Assembly: GCA_002085025.1 (NCBI GenBank)
Contig: MZGK01000001.1
Span: 1 to 38,477, forward strand
Reading direction: 5' to 3'
Source of the DNA: Candidatus Omnitrophica bacterium 4484_213
GTDB lineage: Bacteria; Omnitrophota; 4484-213
DNA length: 38,477 bases
The notes beneath the pieces are model-generated. The model worked only from the letters and a program-made list of their open reading frames with translations. It had not been told where the DNA came from and did not search any database. How positions within the stretch are numbered: the first letter of the stretch is position 1; each line of letters starts with the position of its first letter. Shown here piece by piece: positions 31,019-38,050 of this stretch. The position numbers and the translations under genes were made by a program.

Positions 31019-31121
31019 AGGGTTAGCATGGTTAACAAGGGGTAGTAAGGTTTAGAAAGGGAATGGGAAACTCCCCTACTACCCCTTGTTAACCCTTGCT
31101 ATCCCTTTCTAACCCCTGTGG
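31019..31121. repeat. Long inverted repeat of AGGGTTAGCA/TTAACAAGGGG units
   Basis: GGTTAACAAGGGGTAGTA (31030-31047) is repeated inverted and perfectly at 31077-31094, within longer imperfect arms (AGGGTTAGCA on the left, TTTCTAACCC on the right). It fills the gatC-manC gap and is the sister of 24165-24277. Confidence 0.85.
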
Positions 31122-31142
31122 TTTTCTGGGGCTGGGGGACTA

Positions 31143-31442
31143 TTAATCGTTATCTATAATCTTAGGAACCTTAAAGAAGTTCCCCTCTCTCTCCGGAGCA
31201 TTCTTTAGCACTTCTTGAGGAGGTAATGATTTCTTGACTTTGTCCTCGCGGAAAACATTCTGCTTCCTCCCCTTTCCAAAAAGAGAGCCAATCTTAACAT
31301 CATCGGTCCGCAGATCCTTTAATTTATTGACATAGTCCAATATCTTGCTCAGCTGTCCGGCAATCTCTTTTTTCTCATCTTCTCTTAATTTTATCCGGGC
31401 TAATTCTTCAATATGGTTGATATCATCGGTTTTTAAACTCAT
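31143..31442 (-). CDS. gatC: Glutamyl-tRNA(Gln)/aspartyl-tRNA(Asn) amidotransferase subunit C
   Basis: GatC stabilises the GatAB amidotransferase that makes Gln-tRNA or Asn-tRNA. The sequence DDINHIEELARIKLREDEKKEI, LSKILDYVNKL and the end APEREGNFFKVPKII are typical; about 99 aa from ATG 31442 (MSLKTDD), which has AGAGG before it. The track start at 31475 lies inside rsmA. It overlaps the rsmA end by 20 bp. gatA and gatB are not in the window. Confidence 0.93.
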   Translation of the reverse strand: MSLKTDDINHIEELARIKLREDEKKEIAGQLSKILDYVNKLKDLRTDDVKIGSLFGKGRKQNVFREDKVKKSLPPQEVLKNAPEREGNFFKVPKIIDND

Positions 31443-32286
31443 GGTTCCTCTCTGGAGACAACCTAATCTCTGCAAAATTTTTGCTTAGTTTAATAAACTC
31501 TTCCAAAGTAAGTGTTTCTCCGCGTCGCTTAAAATCTACATTCGTATCTCTAAGGAGCTTTTTGCCCAAATCCTTACTCAAAGAAAAATTACTTGTCAAA
31601 CAATTAAGAATAGTTTTTCTCCGCTGGCTAAAGGCGGCTTCAATTATCTTAAAAAAGACCTCTCCGTCTTGAACAAAATACTTTTTTTCTTTATAAACAT
31701 CTAATCGGGCCAGACAAGAATCTACCTTTGGAACAGGAAAAAAGGACTTTGCCGAGATTTTAAAGACTACTCTGGGCTGGCTAAAAAATTTTGCCTTTAC
31801 AGAGAGAATGCTATAATTCTTGTTACCAGGTTTGGCTGTGAGGCGCTCGCCTACCTCCTTCTGCACCGTAATCAGAATAAAATCAACCACTCCTTTTTGC
31901 TTAAATAAATGGAAAATTATTGGTGTAGTGATGTAGTAGGGAAGATTGCCGATTACCTTTGTTTCCTTTGCGAGCTTTAAATCTCTAAAATCAACCTTCA
32001 AGATATCCTTGTTTATAATCTCTAAATTAGGAAAATCTCCAAATCTATCCTTTAATATTTCAACTAACCGCTTATCTTTTTCAATGGCAATTACCCGTTT
32101 TGCCTTCTTTAAAATCTCCTCGCTCAAGACCCCAAATCCTGGACCAATCTCAATGATTGTATCATCCCTCTGCAAATCAGCGGCTTTTATTATCTTGCGT
32201 CTAATATTCTCATCAATCAAAAAATTCTGCCCCCAACGTTTCTTGGGATGGAAGTTATGCTTTTCAAAAAGGGCTTGAAGGTTCAT
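31423..32286 (-). CDS. rsmA: 16S rRNA (adenine1518/1519-N6)-dimethyltransferase
   Basis: RsmA (KsgA) dimethylates two adenines in 16S helix 45. Motifs are RWGQNFLIDENI, the SAM-binding EIGPGFGVL, VIAIEKD and the target-base motif NLPYYITTPI; the C-terminal domain has FFPVPKVDSCLARLD and AFSQRRKTI. The start overlaps the pdxA stop as ATGA. The length of 287 aa is normal. Confidence 0.97.
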   Translation of the reverse strand: MNLQALFEKHNFHPKKRWGQNFLIDENIRRKIIKAADLQRDDTIIEIGPGFGVLSEEILKKAKRVIAIEKDKRLVEILKDRFGDFPNLEIINKDILKVDFRDLKLAKETKVIGNLPYYITTPIIFHLFKQKGVVDFILITVQKEVGERLTAKPGNKNYSILSVKAKFFSQPRVVFKISAKSFFPVPKVDSCLARLDVYKEKKYFVQDGEVFFKIIEAAFSQRRKTILNCLTSNFSLSKDLGKKLLRDTNVDFKRRGETLTLEEFIKLSKNFAEIRLSPERNHEFKNR

Positions 32287-33254
32287 TGAGATAAAAACTC
32301 TGCCATCTTTATCGCCTCAACCATTGAGCCGGGATTGGCAATCCCTTTTCCGGCAATGTCAAAAGCAGTGCCGTGGTCCGGAGAGGTGCGGATTATTGGC
32401 AGCCCCAGGGTTATATTCACTCCCTTATCAAAGGCAAGCATCTTAAAAGGAACAAGCCCCTGGTCGTGATACATCGCTATTACCACCTCATATTTTTTAG
32501 AATATGCCTGATGAAAAAGCACATCTGCCGGCAAAGGACCTTCAATTTTCATTCCCTCTTGCCTTGCCTTTTTTACTGCTTTTTCTATCTCCTTTTCCTC
32601 ACTGCCAAAGAGCCCCTTTTCTCCGGCGTGCGGATTAAAACCGGCAACGCCAATCCTTGCTTTCTTTCTGAAATATTTTTTAAAAAAGTCATTGCTCAAT
32701 TTTATCGTTTTATAAACCCTTTGCTTAGTTAATAAAGAACTTACTTCTCTGAGTGGCAGATGAGTAGTCACTAAAACTACATTGAAAAAAGAACTACCAA
32801 ACATCATCGCAACATCTTTTACTTCGGTTAATTCTGCCAGCAATTGCGTGTGACCGGGATAATCATAGCCGGCTAAATTCATCGCCTCTTTGTTAACAGG
32901 AGCAGTTACTAAGGCGTCTATTTTTTTCTTCTGGGCAAGCTGGACACCCTTCTCAATATATTCAACAGCCGCCCTACCTAATTCTCTGTCTACCCTCCCT
33001 GCTCTGAATTTATAATTTATATTAGAAAGGTCTAAAATGTTTGCTTGTTTTGGTAAAGGAATATTTAACTTATGAGAATTATTCTCGATTACTTTTTTAT
33101 CGCCAATAATTAGAAATCTCGCACCTAGTTTTTTAACTTCTTTGTCGTCTAATGCCTTTAAAATTACCTCTGGTCCAATACCGGCTGCATCGCCCAATGT
33201 AATTCCAATCTTACAGGCTACACCTGCCCGCCATCTGGCAGGCGGGGGCTTCAA
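32283..33254 (-). CDS. pdxA: 4-hydroxythreonine-4-phosphate dehydrogenase
   Basis: PdxA oxidises 4-phosphohydroxy-threonine in pyridoxal phosphate synthesis. Motifs are GITLGDAAGIGPEVILKAL, VTAPVNKEAMNLAGYDYPGHT, FNPHAGEKGLFG, MYHDQGLVPFK, NITLGLPIIRTSPDHGTAFDIAG; metal ligands are the His of YPGHT, NPHAGE and YHDQG. The start is unclear because repeats occupy the 5' end. The frame is open to an ATG at 33335; a TTG at 33254 gives a more normal N-terminus, and no ATG lies nearer the conserved part. It overlaps or nearly abuts surA. Confidence 0.92.
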   Translation of the reverse strand: MKPPPARWRAGVACKIGITLGDAAGIGPEVILKALDDKEVKKLGARFLIIGDKKVIENNSHKLNIPLPKQANILDLSNINYKFRAGRVDRELGRAAVEYIEKGVQLAQKKKIDALVTAPVNKEAMNLAGYDYPGHTQLLAELTEVKDVAMMFGSSFFNVVLVTTHLPLREVSSLLTKQRVYKTIKLSNDFFKKYFRKKARIGVAGFNPHAGEKGLFGSEEKEIEKAVKKARQEGMKIEGPLPADVLFHQAYSKKYEVVIAMYHDQGLVPFKMLAFDKGVNITLGLPIIRTSPDHGTAFDIAGKGIANPGSMVEAIKMAEFLSQ

Positions 33255-33312
33255 GCTTCCGGTTTCAGGTTTTTTCTTGTGGCTTGTAGCCTGTGGCTTG
33301 TAGCCTGTGGCT
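33225..33312. repeat. GCTTGTAGCCTGTG heptamer element at the pdxA 5' end
   Basis: CCTGCCCGCCATCTGGCAGG (a palindrome), GGCTTCAAGCTTCCGGTTTCAGG, a T-run and then GTGGCTTGTAGCCTGTGGCTTGTAGCCTGTGG, which is two perfect 14-bp units. It encodes the N-terminal extension of PdxA in the track ORF. Confidence 0.8.
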
Positions 33313-34194
33313 TTACTTAATCTCAATGTAGGCATCTTTTTTCAATTCTTGCATCCATTTATTAAACTCCTCTGCGCTTTTTTTCTGCCATAAGATATTT
33401 TCAATCTTATCCCTAACCTTTGGAAAACTGCTTATCTCTTTTTGTTGTTTCCCCTCCACCTTAAAAATACAATAACCAAGTTCTGTTTTTATCAGCCCCG
33501 AGAACTCTCCGATTTTTAGACTAAAGATAACACTATCAATTTGAGGAACCATCTCTCCTCTTGCTACAAATTTTACCTCTCCGTCCCTAAACTCATCTCC
33601 TGCTCTTAATTTATTCAATGTCTCTATGGCTTTATCCTTCGATTCGAAAGAGAGCATTCTTATCTTGACTCTTTCTGGTTGAGTAAAATCATCAATGTGT
33701 TCCTCGTAATAAGAGGCTATCTCTTCGGGCGTAATATCTACTTTTCTAACAAGATAATCTTGAATTGTCTTCCTAATCATAATCTGTTCTTTATATCTTT
33801 CTCTCAATTTCTGAATATTAAGATTTTCTTGCCTTAAGGTCTTAGTAAACTCTTCTAAGGAAGAAAATCTCTTTCTTGCTTTAGCGATTTCTTTTTCTAT
33901 CTCCTCCTCACTTGCCTTAATCCCTCTCTTCTCTGCCTCCTCAAGAATAAGTTTATTCTCGATCATCTGCTCTAAAATATTCTCTTTTGCCCTCTTGAGT
34001 TTTTTATCCAAATCTTTATTTTGATAAACCGCCTTGTATTGTTCATACAAAGGCAGGAGATTATAATCCAATTCCTGCTGAGTAATCACCTCGTTATTTA
34101 CTACGGCAACAATCTTATTTACCTCTTCGGCACTTACAAAAAAGGCAGAAAAGAAAAAAACAAAAAGCAAAAAATGCAAAAACCCCTTTGTCAT
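33313..34194 (-). CDS. SurA-like periplasmic peptidyl-prolyl isomerase/chaperone
   Basis: The N-terminus is a signal peptide (GFLHFLLFVFFFSAFFVSA). Then comes the SurA N-terminal fold: VNKIVAVVNNEVITQQELD, ILEQMIENKLILEEAEKRGI, ITPEEIASYYEEH. A parvulin domain follows (about residues 175-270: RVKIRMLSF, FVARGEMVPQIDSVIFSLKIGE, ELGYCIFKVEGK). The segment between GDEF and RGEMVP is about ten residues shorter than usual (no ALAKEYSExP stretch), so isomerase activity is uncertain and the chaperone role more likely. It directly follows the TPR protein gene and precedes pdxA, the common surA-pdxA-rsmA order. Confidence 0.88.
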   Translation of the reverse strand: MTKGFLHFLLFVFFFSAFFVSAEEVNKIVAVVNNEVITQQELDYNLLPLYEQYKAVYQNKDLDKKLKRAKENILEQMIENKLILEEAEKRGIKASEEEIEKEIAKARKRFSSLEEFTKTLRQENLNIQKLRERYKEQIMIRKTIQDYLVRKVDITPEEIASYYEEHIDDFTQPERVKIRMLSFESKDKAIETLNKLRAGDEFRDGEVKFVARGEMVPQIDSVIFSLKIGEFSGLIKTELGYCIFKVEGKQQKEISSFPKVRDKIENILWQKKSAEEFNKWMQELKKDAYIEIK

Positions 34195-34195
34195 T

Positions 34196-34630
34196 TTATC
34201 TCCAGAGCCTTCTTATCGCTGATTTCGCCCTCTCGTTTTTCGGGTCTATGCTCAATATCTTCCTCCATTCTCTCTCTGCTTTATCAAAATCTCCCTTTTG
34301 ATAATAATCCCAACCTGTTTGATAAAGTCTGTTAATGACCTCGCTATATTCCTCCACTGTTGGAAACTTTCCTCTTTCTAATCCTTGCCATATTTGGTCC
34401 CAATTAGCAATCTTTGCCCAAATAGCGGAAAGAAACTTCTTTATTTCCTCAATATCTTTTCCCCATTCCGAGGGTTCCTCCTTGCCCGAAAAGAAGTCCT
34501 CAACAATCTGATGAAAACCCCACCTCTCTGCTTCTCTAACCTTGTTCGTCTGGGGTCTGCCTATCGATGCAAAAGAAACAATAAAAAAAGAAACAAGTAA
34601 CACTATCAAAATTGGCTTATTTCTTTTCAT
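34196..34630 (-). CDS. Secreted TPR-containing protein of unknown function
   Basis: From ATG 34630 (MKRNKPILIVLLVSFFIVSF) the protein has a signal peptide and about 120 mature residues. The C-terminal part, YQTGWDYYQKGDFDKAEREWRKILSIDPKNERAKSAIRRL, is one good tetratricopeptide repeat followed by a half repeat. The ribosome site GAGGAAAGG precedes the ATG, and the gene overlaps apbE by 14 bp. It stops 2 bp before the surA ATG. A role in periplasmic or envelope protein assembly is inferred from the neighbours only. Confidence 0.8.
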   Translation of the reverse strand: MKRNKPILIVLLVSFFIVSFASIGRPQTNKVREAERWGFHQIVEDFFSGKEEPSEWGKDIEEIKKFLSAIWAKIANWDQIWQGLERGKFPTVEEYSEVINRLYQTGWDYYQKGDFDKAEREWRKILSIDPKNERAKSAIRRLWR

Positions 34631-35525
34631 CCTTTCCTCCATTAAAACCTGAAGAAAAAATAGTCTCAATTCTTTCTTCTTGCTTAACTACTATCGTCCC
34701 TTCCGCATCCTTTAAGCCCTCAATCAACCTCAACCCTTTATCTTTGCCCAAAACAAATACAGCGGTAGCTAAAATATCGCTTTTTAAACAACTATTTGAA
34801 ATAATTGTGCTGCTTAAGATATTATCTTCGGCTACTTGTTTACTTTGAGGATTGATAATGTGCTTTCTAAGATAATTTCCAGAGGTAGCAATCGCTTTAT
34901 TTCTTAATTTTAAAACCCGCAATATCTTATTTCTTCCTTGCGGATGTTGAATGCCAATTTTCCACTCTCTTCCTGAGGCTATTATATCTCCGCCGGCATT
35001 TATTAAGAAAGAACTAACTCCTGACTCTCTCAATCCCTTAGCAACCTGGTCAACAATATACCCCTTTGCACAGCCCCCTAAATCTATTTTTAGACCTTCT
35101 CTGCTAAAAAAAATTGTTCTTTTCTTCTCGTTTAAGCCAATATCTTTATAACTCGCCTCTTTATTCGGAGAGTTTATAGTGGGGTCAAATGCCCCATCAG
35201 TGAGCTCGGAGAATTCGACTGCTTTTTTAATAACAAAAAATAAATCCTCACTTACACCTACTGACTGCTGAGCAGCATCTTTATTCAGTCGGGAAAGTTC
35301 ACTCTTCGGATTATGAAAGTCAAAGATCTTTTCTAGCCTATCTATCTCGGCAAATGCTAAATTTATCTTTCTTTGAAGCTCTTCTCTATCTTGCCCAACT
35401 GCTTTGATTTCAACGGTGGTACCTAAAAGAATGCGTTTGTCTTGAACCGACGAGAGAGAACAAGCGGAAGGCAGAAGAGAGAACAGTAAGCAGTAGGCAG
35501 TAAGCAGTAGGCAAAATTTCTTCAT
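34617..35525 (-). CDS. apbE: FAD:protein FMN transferase (ApbE), lipoprotein form
   Basis: ApbE attaches FMN to Thr/Ser of periplasmic flavoproteins such as RNF/NQR subunits. Motifs are FDFHNPKSELSRLN, TDGAFDPTI, KIDLGGCAKGYIVDQVA, INAGGDI, and the metal/FAD motif SDILATAVFVLG. The N-terminus MKKFCLLLTAYCLLFSLLPSAC is a lipoprotein signal with the lipobox cysteine at residue 22. Much of its hydrophobic core is encoded by CAGTAGG/CAGTAAG heptamers. mdh ends immediately upstream and the TPR gene overlaps downstream. No RNF/NQR genes are visible in the window. Confidence 0.93.
   Translation of the reverse strand: MKKFCLLLTAYCLLFSLLPSACSLSSVQDKRILLGTTVEIKAVGQDREELQRKINLAFAEIDRLEKIFDFHNPKSELSRLNKDAAQQSVGVSEDLFFVIKKAVEFSELTDGAFDPTINSPNKEASYKDIGLNEKKRTIFFSREGLKIDLGGCAKGYIVDQVAKGLRESGVSSFLINAGGDIIASGREWKIGIQHPQGRNKILRVLKLRNKAIATSGNYLRKHIINPQSKQVAEDNILSSTIISNSCLKSDILATAVFVLGKDKGLRLIEGLKDAEGTIVVKQEERIETIFSSGFNGGKDEKK
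35484..35513. repeat. Four CAGTAAG/CAGTAGG heptamers encoding the ApbE signal peptide
   Basis: Plus-strand units CAGTAAG, CAGTAGG, CAGTAAG, CAGTAGG are contiguous, which is also a 14-bp unit twice. They encode LLLTAYCLLF on the minus strand. Confidence 0.93.
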
Positions 35526-36479
35526 TTAGATATTCAATTTTCTAATTCCATCTCTTACTTTCTCAGCCGATTTCTGGAGCAATCTCTTTTCCTCCTTATT
35601 CAACTTTAACTCAATAATTTCTTCTACACCATCTCTGCCGAGCTTGACCGGTACCCCTAAACAAACATCTTTTAAATTATACTCTCCATCTAAATAAGCA
35701 GAAGCAGCGAGTACCCTCTTTTCATCATTAATTATCGCTTTCAGCATCAAAAAGATAGCCGCCGAGGGAGCATAATAGGCACTGCTTGCTAAATAAGAAA
35801 CAATCTCGGATCCCCTGCTGCGCACTTTTTTTGTTAATTCTTCAATCTTTTTTTGACTTAATAACTGCCTGAGAGGAACCCCGCAAATCGTAGAATATCT
35901 CACCAGGGGAAGCATTAAATCCCCGTGCATCCCTAAAACCATTGCTTGGATATTTTGTCGAGAGACACCCAGCTCCTCAGCGATAAGAGCAGAAAATCGC
36001 CCGGCATCGAGGACCCCGGACATCCCCATAATTCTCTGGCGGGAAATCTTGCTCAATTTATAGACAAAATAAGTGAGTACATCTAAGGGATTAGTAACTA
36101 CAATAATTATCGCTTTTGGGTTATATTTCTTTATTCTAGGGATAATGCTTTGGATGATCTCTTTGTTCTTAATTAATAAATCTTCTCTGCTCATCCCCGC
36201 CTGGCGGGAAAATCCAGCCGTAAGGACAACTATATCCGAATCTTCAATCTCTGAATAATCCTTGCAATAATTGATTTTTCCGCCACAATTCAAGGTCGCC
36301 AAACTGTCTCTTAAATCTAGAACCTTGCCTTGAGCAAGATCTTTATTTATGTCTAAAAGAAAAACCTCTCCTAAATTATCCTCGACAACCCGCATTGCCA
36401 ATGTCGCCCCTACTTTCCCTGCACCGATAATAGCGATTTTTAATTTTTCATTGCTAATTGCTAATTTTGCATTTCGCAT
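35526..36479 (-). CDS. mdh: Malate dehydrogenase (LDH-like fold)
   Basis: It interconverts malate and oxaloacetate with NAD. The Rossmann motif is IAIIGAGKVGATLAMRVVE. The substrate loop reads GFSRQAGMSREDLL, with Arg where lactate dehydrogenases have Gln, favouring malate. The catalytic part has VTNPLDVLTYF, GVLDAGRF and GMHGDLMLPLVRYS (catalytic His). Length 317 aa. The first ~13 residues (MRNAKLAISNEKL) are encoded by a TTGCTAA/TTTTGCA heptamer tract. The isocitrate dehydrogenase stop lies inside the same tract (19-bp overlap). Confidence 0.93.
   Translation of the reverse strand: MRNAKLAISNEKLKIAIIGAGKVGATLAMRVVEDNLGEVFLLDINKDLAQGKVLDLRDSLATLNCGGKINYCKDYSEIEDSDIVVLTAGFSRQAGMSREDLLIKNKEIIQSIIPRIKKYNPKAIIIVVTNPLDVLTYFVYKLSKISRQRIMGMSGVLDAGRFSALIAEELGVSRQNIQAMVLGMHGDLMLPLVRYSTICGVPLRQLLSQKKIEELTKKVRSRGSEIVSYLASSAYYAPSAAIFLMLKAIINDEKRVLAASAYLDGEYNLKDVCLGVPVKLGRDGVEEIIELKLNKEEKRLLQKSAEKVRDGIRKLNI
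36451..36478. repeat. TTGCTAA/TTTTGCA heptamers at the icd/mdh junction
   Basis: Plus-strand units TTGCTAA, TTGCTAA, TTTTGCA, TTTCGCA are contiguous. They encode the mdh N-terminus in one frame and the icd C-terminus (EMQN, stop) in another. Related tracts form the starts of the heptose kinase (22999-23024) and panB (16641-16661). Confidence 0.85.
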
Positions 36480-37528
36480 TGTTTTATTATCTCCTCTCCC
36501 ATTTCTTTTGTCCCGGCAGAGCCTCCTAAGTCATAAGTAACTACCTTGCCTTCTCTGATTACCTCTTGAATTGCCTTTTCTAATCTCTCTGCGGCGGCAT
36601 TTTCTTTTAAATGACGCAACATTAGAACAACTGAAAGGAGCATCGCCGTAGGATTCACTTTATTCTTTCCTTTATATTTGGGGGCACTCCCGTGCGTGGG
36701 CTCAAACAGAGCAATATCATCGCCAATGTTCGCCCCTGGACTCATTCCCAAGCCACCGACCAAACCAGCGCACAAATCAGAGATAATATCGCCATAAAGA
36801 TTTGGGAGAACCAAAACATCATATCTCTCTGGCTTCAAAATCAATTGCATGCACATATTGTCTACAATTCTGTCTTCAAATTCAATCTCGGGATACTCTC
36901 GGCTTATCTCTCTGCCCATCCCTAAAAATAGACCATCTGTGTATTTCATTATGTTTGCCTTATGCACGGCAGTAATCTTTCTTCTCCCGTTCTTTTTCGC
37001 ATATTCAAAGGCAAAGCGGAAAATCCTCTCAGAGGCACATCTTGAAATGGGTTTTATAGAAATGGCTGAATCCGGAGAAACTTCACTTCCTTTAAGGCGT
37101 TGAATATCGGCAATTATTTTTCTGGTATCTTCCTCGCCCTGTTTAAACTCAATCCCGGCATATAGGTCCTCGCTATTCTCACGGATAACAACTAAGTCTA
37201 TATCTCTGTATCTTGATTTTGTTCCCGCAAATGACTTATAGGGACGCAGACAGGCATAGAGGCCTAATTCCTGGCGCATCTGGACATTTACTGAACGAAA
37301 CCCCCCTCCTACAGGAGTGGTAATCGGCCCCTTGATGGCTACTTTATTTTTCCTTATCGATTGAATTGTGGAATCAGGCAGAGGGGTATCAAATCTCTTT
37401 ACTGCCTCTTCGCCGGCAATTACTTCCTCCCATTCAACCTGAACGCCCATAGCCGCAAGGCATCTCTTAGCCAAATTGCTTATCTCCGGACCAATCCCGT
37501 CACCGGGGATAAAGGTAATCTTGTGCAT
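36461..37528 (-). CDS. NAD-type isocitrate dehydrogenase (isocitrate/isopropylmalate family)
   Basis: The family oxidatively decarboxylates isocitrate or isopropylmalate. The N-terminus is [15 protein letters not shown]; the substrate helix reads SVNVQMRQELGLYACLRPYK, with the Ser and Asn positions of isocitrate enzymes rather than the Leu-rich helix of LeuB. Further motifs are VVIRENSEDLYAGIE, HKANIMKYTDG, VLPNLYGDIISDLCAGLVGGLGM and FEPTHGSAPKY. At 355 aa it is the short, NAD-dependent form. The neighbouring aconitase-family small subunit and malate dehydrogenase favour a TCA-cycle role. Homoisocitrate or isopropylmalate dehydrogenase remain possible. The stop lies in a heptamer tract. Confidence 0.85.
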   Translation of the reverse strand: MHKITFIPGDGIGPEISNLAKRCLAAMGVQVEWEEVIAGEEAVKRFDTPLPDSTIQSIRKNKVAIKGPITTPVGGGFRSVNVQMRQELGLYACLRPYKSFAGTKSRYRDIDLVVIRENSEDLYAGIEFKQGEEDTRKIIADIQRLKGSEVSPDSAISIKPISRCASERIFRFAFEYAKKNGRRKITAVHKANIMKYTDGLFLGMGREISREYPEIEFEDRIVDNMCMQLILKPERYDVLVLPNLYGDIISDLCAGLVGGLGMSPGANIGDDIALFEPTHGSAPKYKGKNKVNPTAMLLSVVLMLRHLKENAAAERLEKAIQEVIREGKVVTYDLGGSAGTKEMGEEIIKQCEMQN

Positions 37529-37988
37529 ACTTCATCCCTCCCCCTGCTCTTAAAATTTCTTTCATCAAAGAAGGAAGTGAAAAAATCATCTGCTTATCTT
37601 CCATCTTTAAAATCCCTCTATCTAAGTCCATCTCTAAAAAATCATTTTCCTTGATTTCTTCAGTATCACAGATAATCAGCGGCAAACCAATATTAAAAGA
37701 ATTACGATAAAAAATACGGGCAAAACTATTGGCAATTACCGCTTTAACCCCGGCGGATTTTATTACCAAAGGAGCCTGCTCACGCGAAGAACCGCAACCA
37801 AAATTCCTGCCAGCAACGATAAATATCTCCTTTCCCTTAATTTCGTCATAAAAATTAGGACGAATATCCTCCATAATGTGTCGGCTAAGTTCCTTTATAT
37901 CCGTAATTGAGAATTTGTATCTCCCGGAGATAATCAGATCCGTATTTACATCATCCCCAAATTTTTTGGCGTAACCGATAAGTTTCAT
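37500..37988 (-). CDS. Aconitase/isopropylmalate isomerase family, small (swivel) subunit
   Basis: The swivelling-domain subunit pairs with an iron-sulphur large subunit. Motifs are [39 protein letters not shown] and [22 protein letters not shown], as in the archaeal-type LeuD/HacB group (162 aa). The substrate-selecting loop reads RYKFS, which is neither of the two loops I remember for isopropylmalate (YLVY) or homoaconitase (YLRx). No large subunit is in the window. It overlaps the isocitrate dehydrogenase gene by 29 bp. Context suggests aconitase or isopropylmalate isomerase; I cannot decide. Confidence 0.85.
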   Translation of the reverse strand: MKLIGYAKKFGDDVNTDLIISGRYKFSITDIKELSRHIMEDIRPNFYDEIKGKEIFIVAGRNFGCGSSREQAPLVIKSAGVKAVIANSFARIFYRNSFNIGLPLIICDTEEIKENDFLEMDLDRGILKMEDKQMIFSLPSLMKEILRAGGGMKYAQDYLYPR

Positions 37989-37989
37989 A

Positions 37990-38050
37990 ATTCAGGTTTC
38001 AGGCTTTTTTGTTTTTTGGCTTGTAGCTTGTAGCTTGTGGCTTGTAGTTT
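37990..38050. repeat. GCTTGTA heptamer element between pilT and leuD-like gene
   Basis: TTCAGGTTTCAGGC, a T-run and TTTTTGGCTTGTAGCTTGTAGCTTGTGGCTTGTAG, i.e. four nearly perfect GCTTGTA units. It is the cleanest copy of the family. Confidence 0.85.

Noticed and set aside
37990-38050. Possible CRISPR-like repeat array
   Set aside because: Units are 7 bp and contiguous, with no spacers of constant length and no cas genes; the tracts are short tandem repeats.
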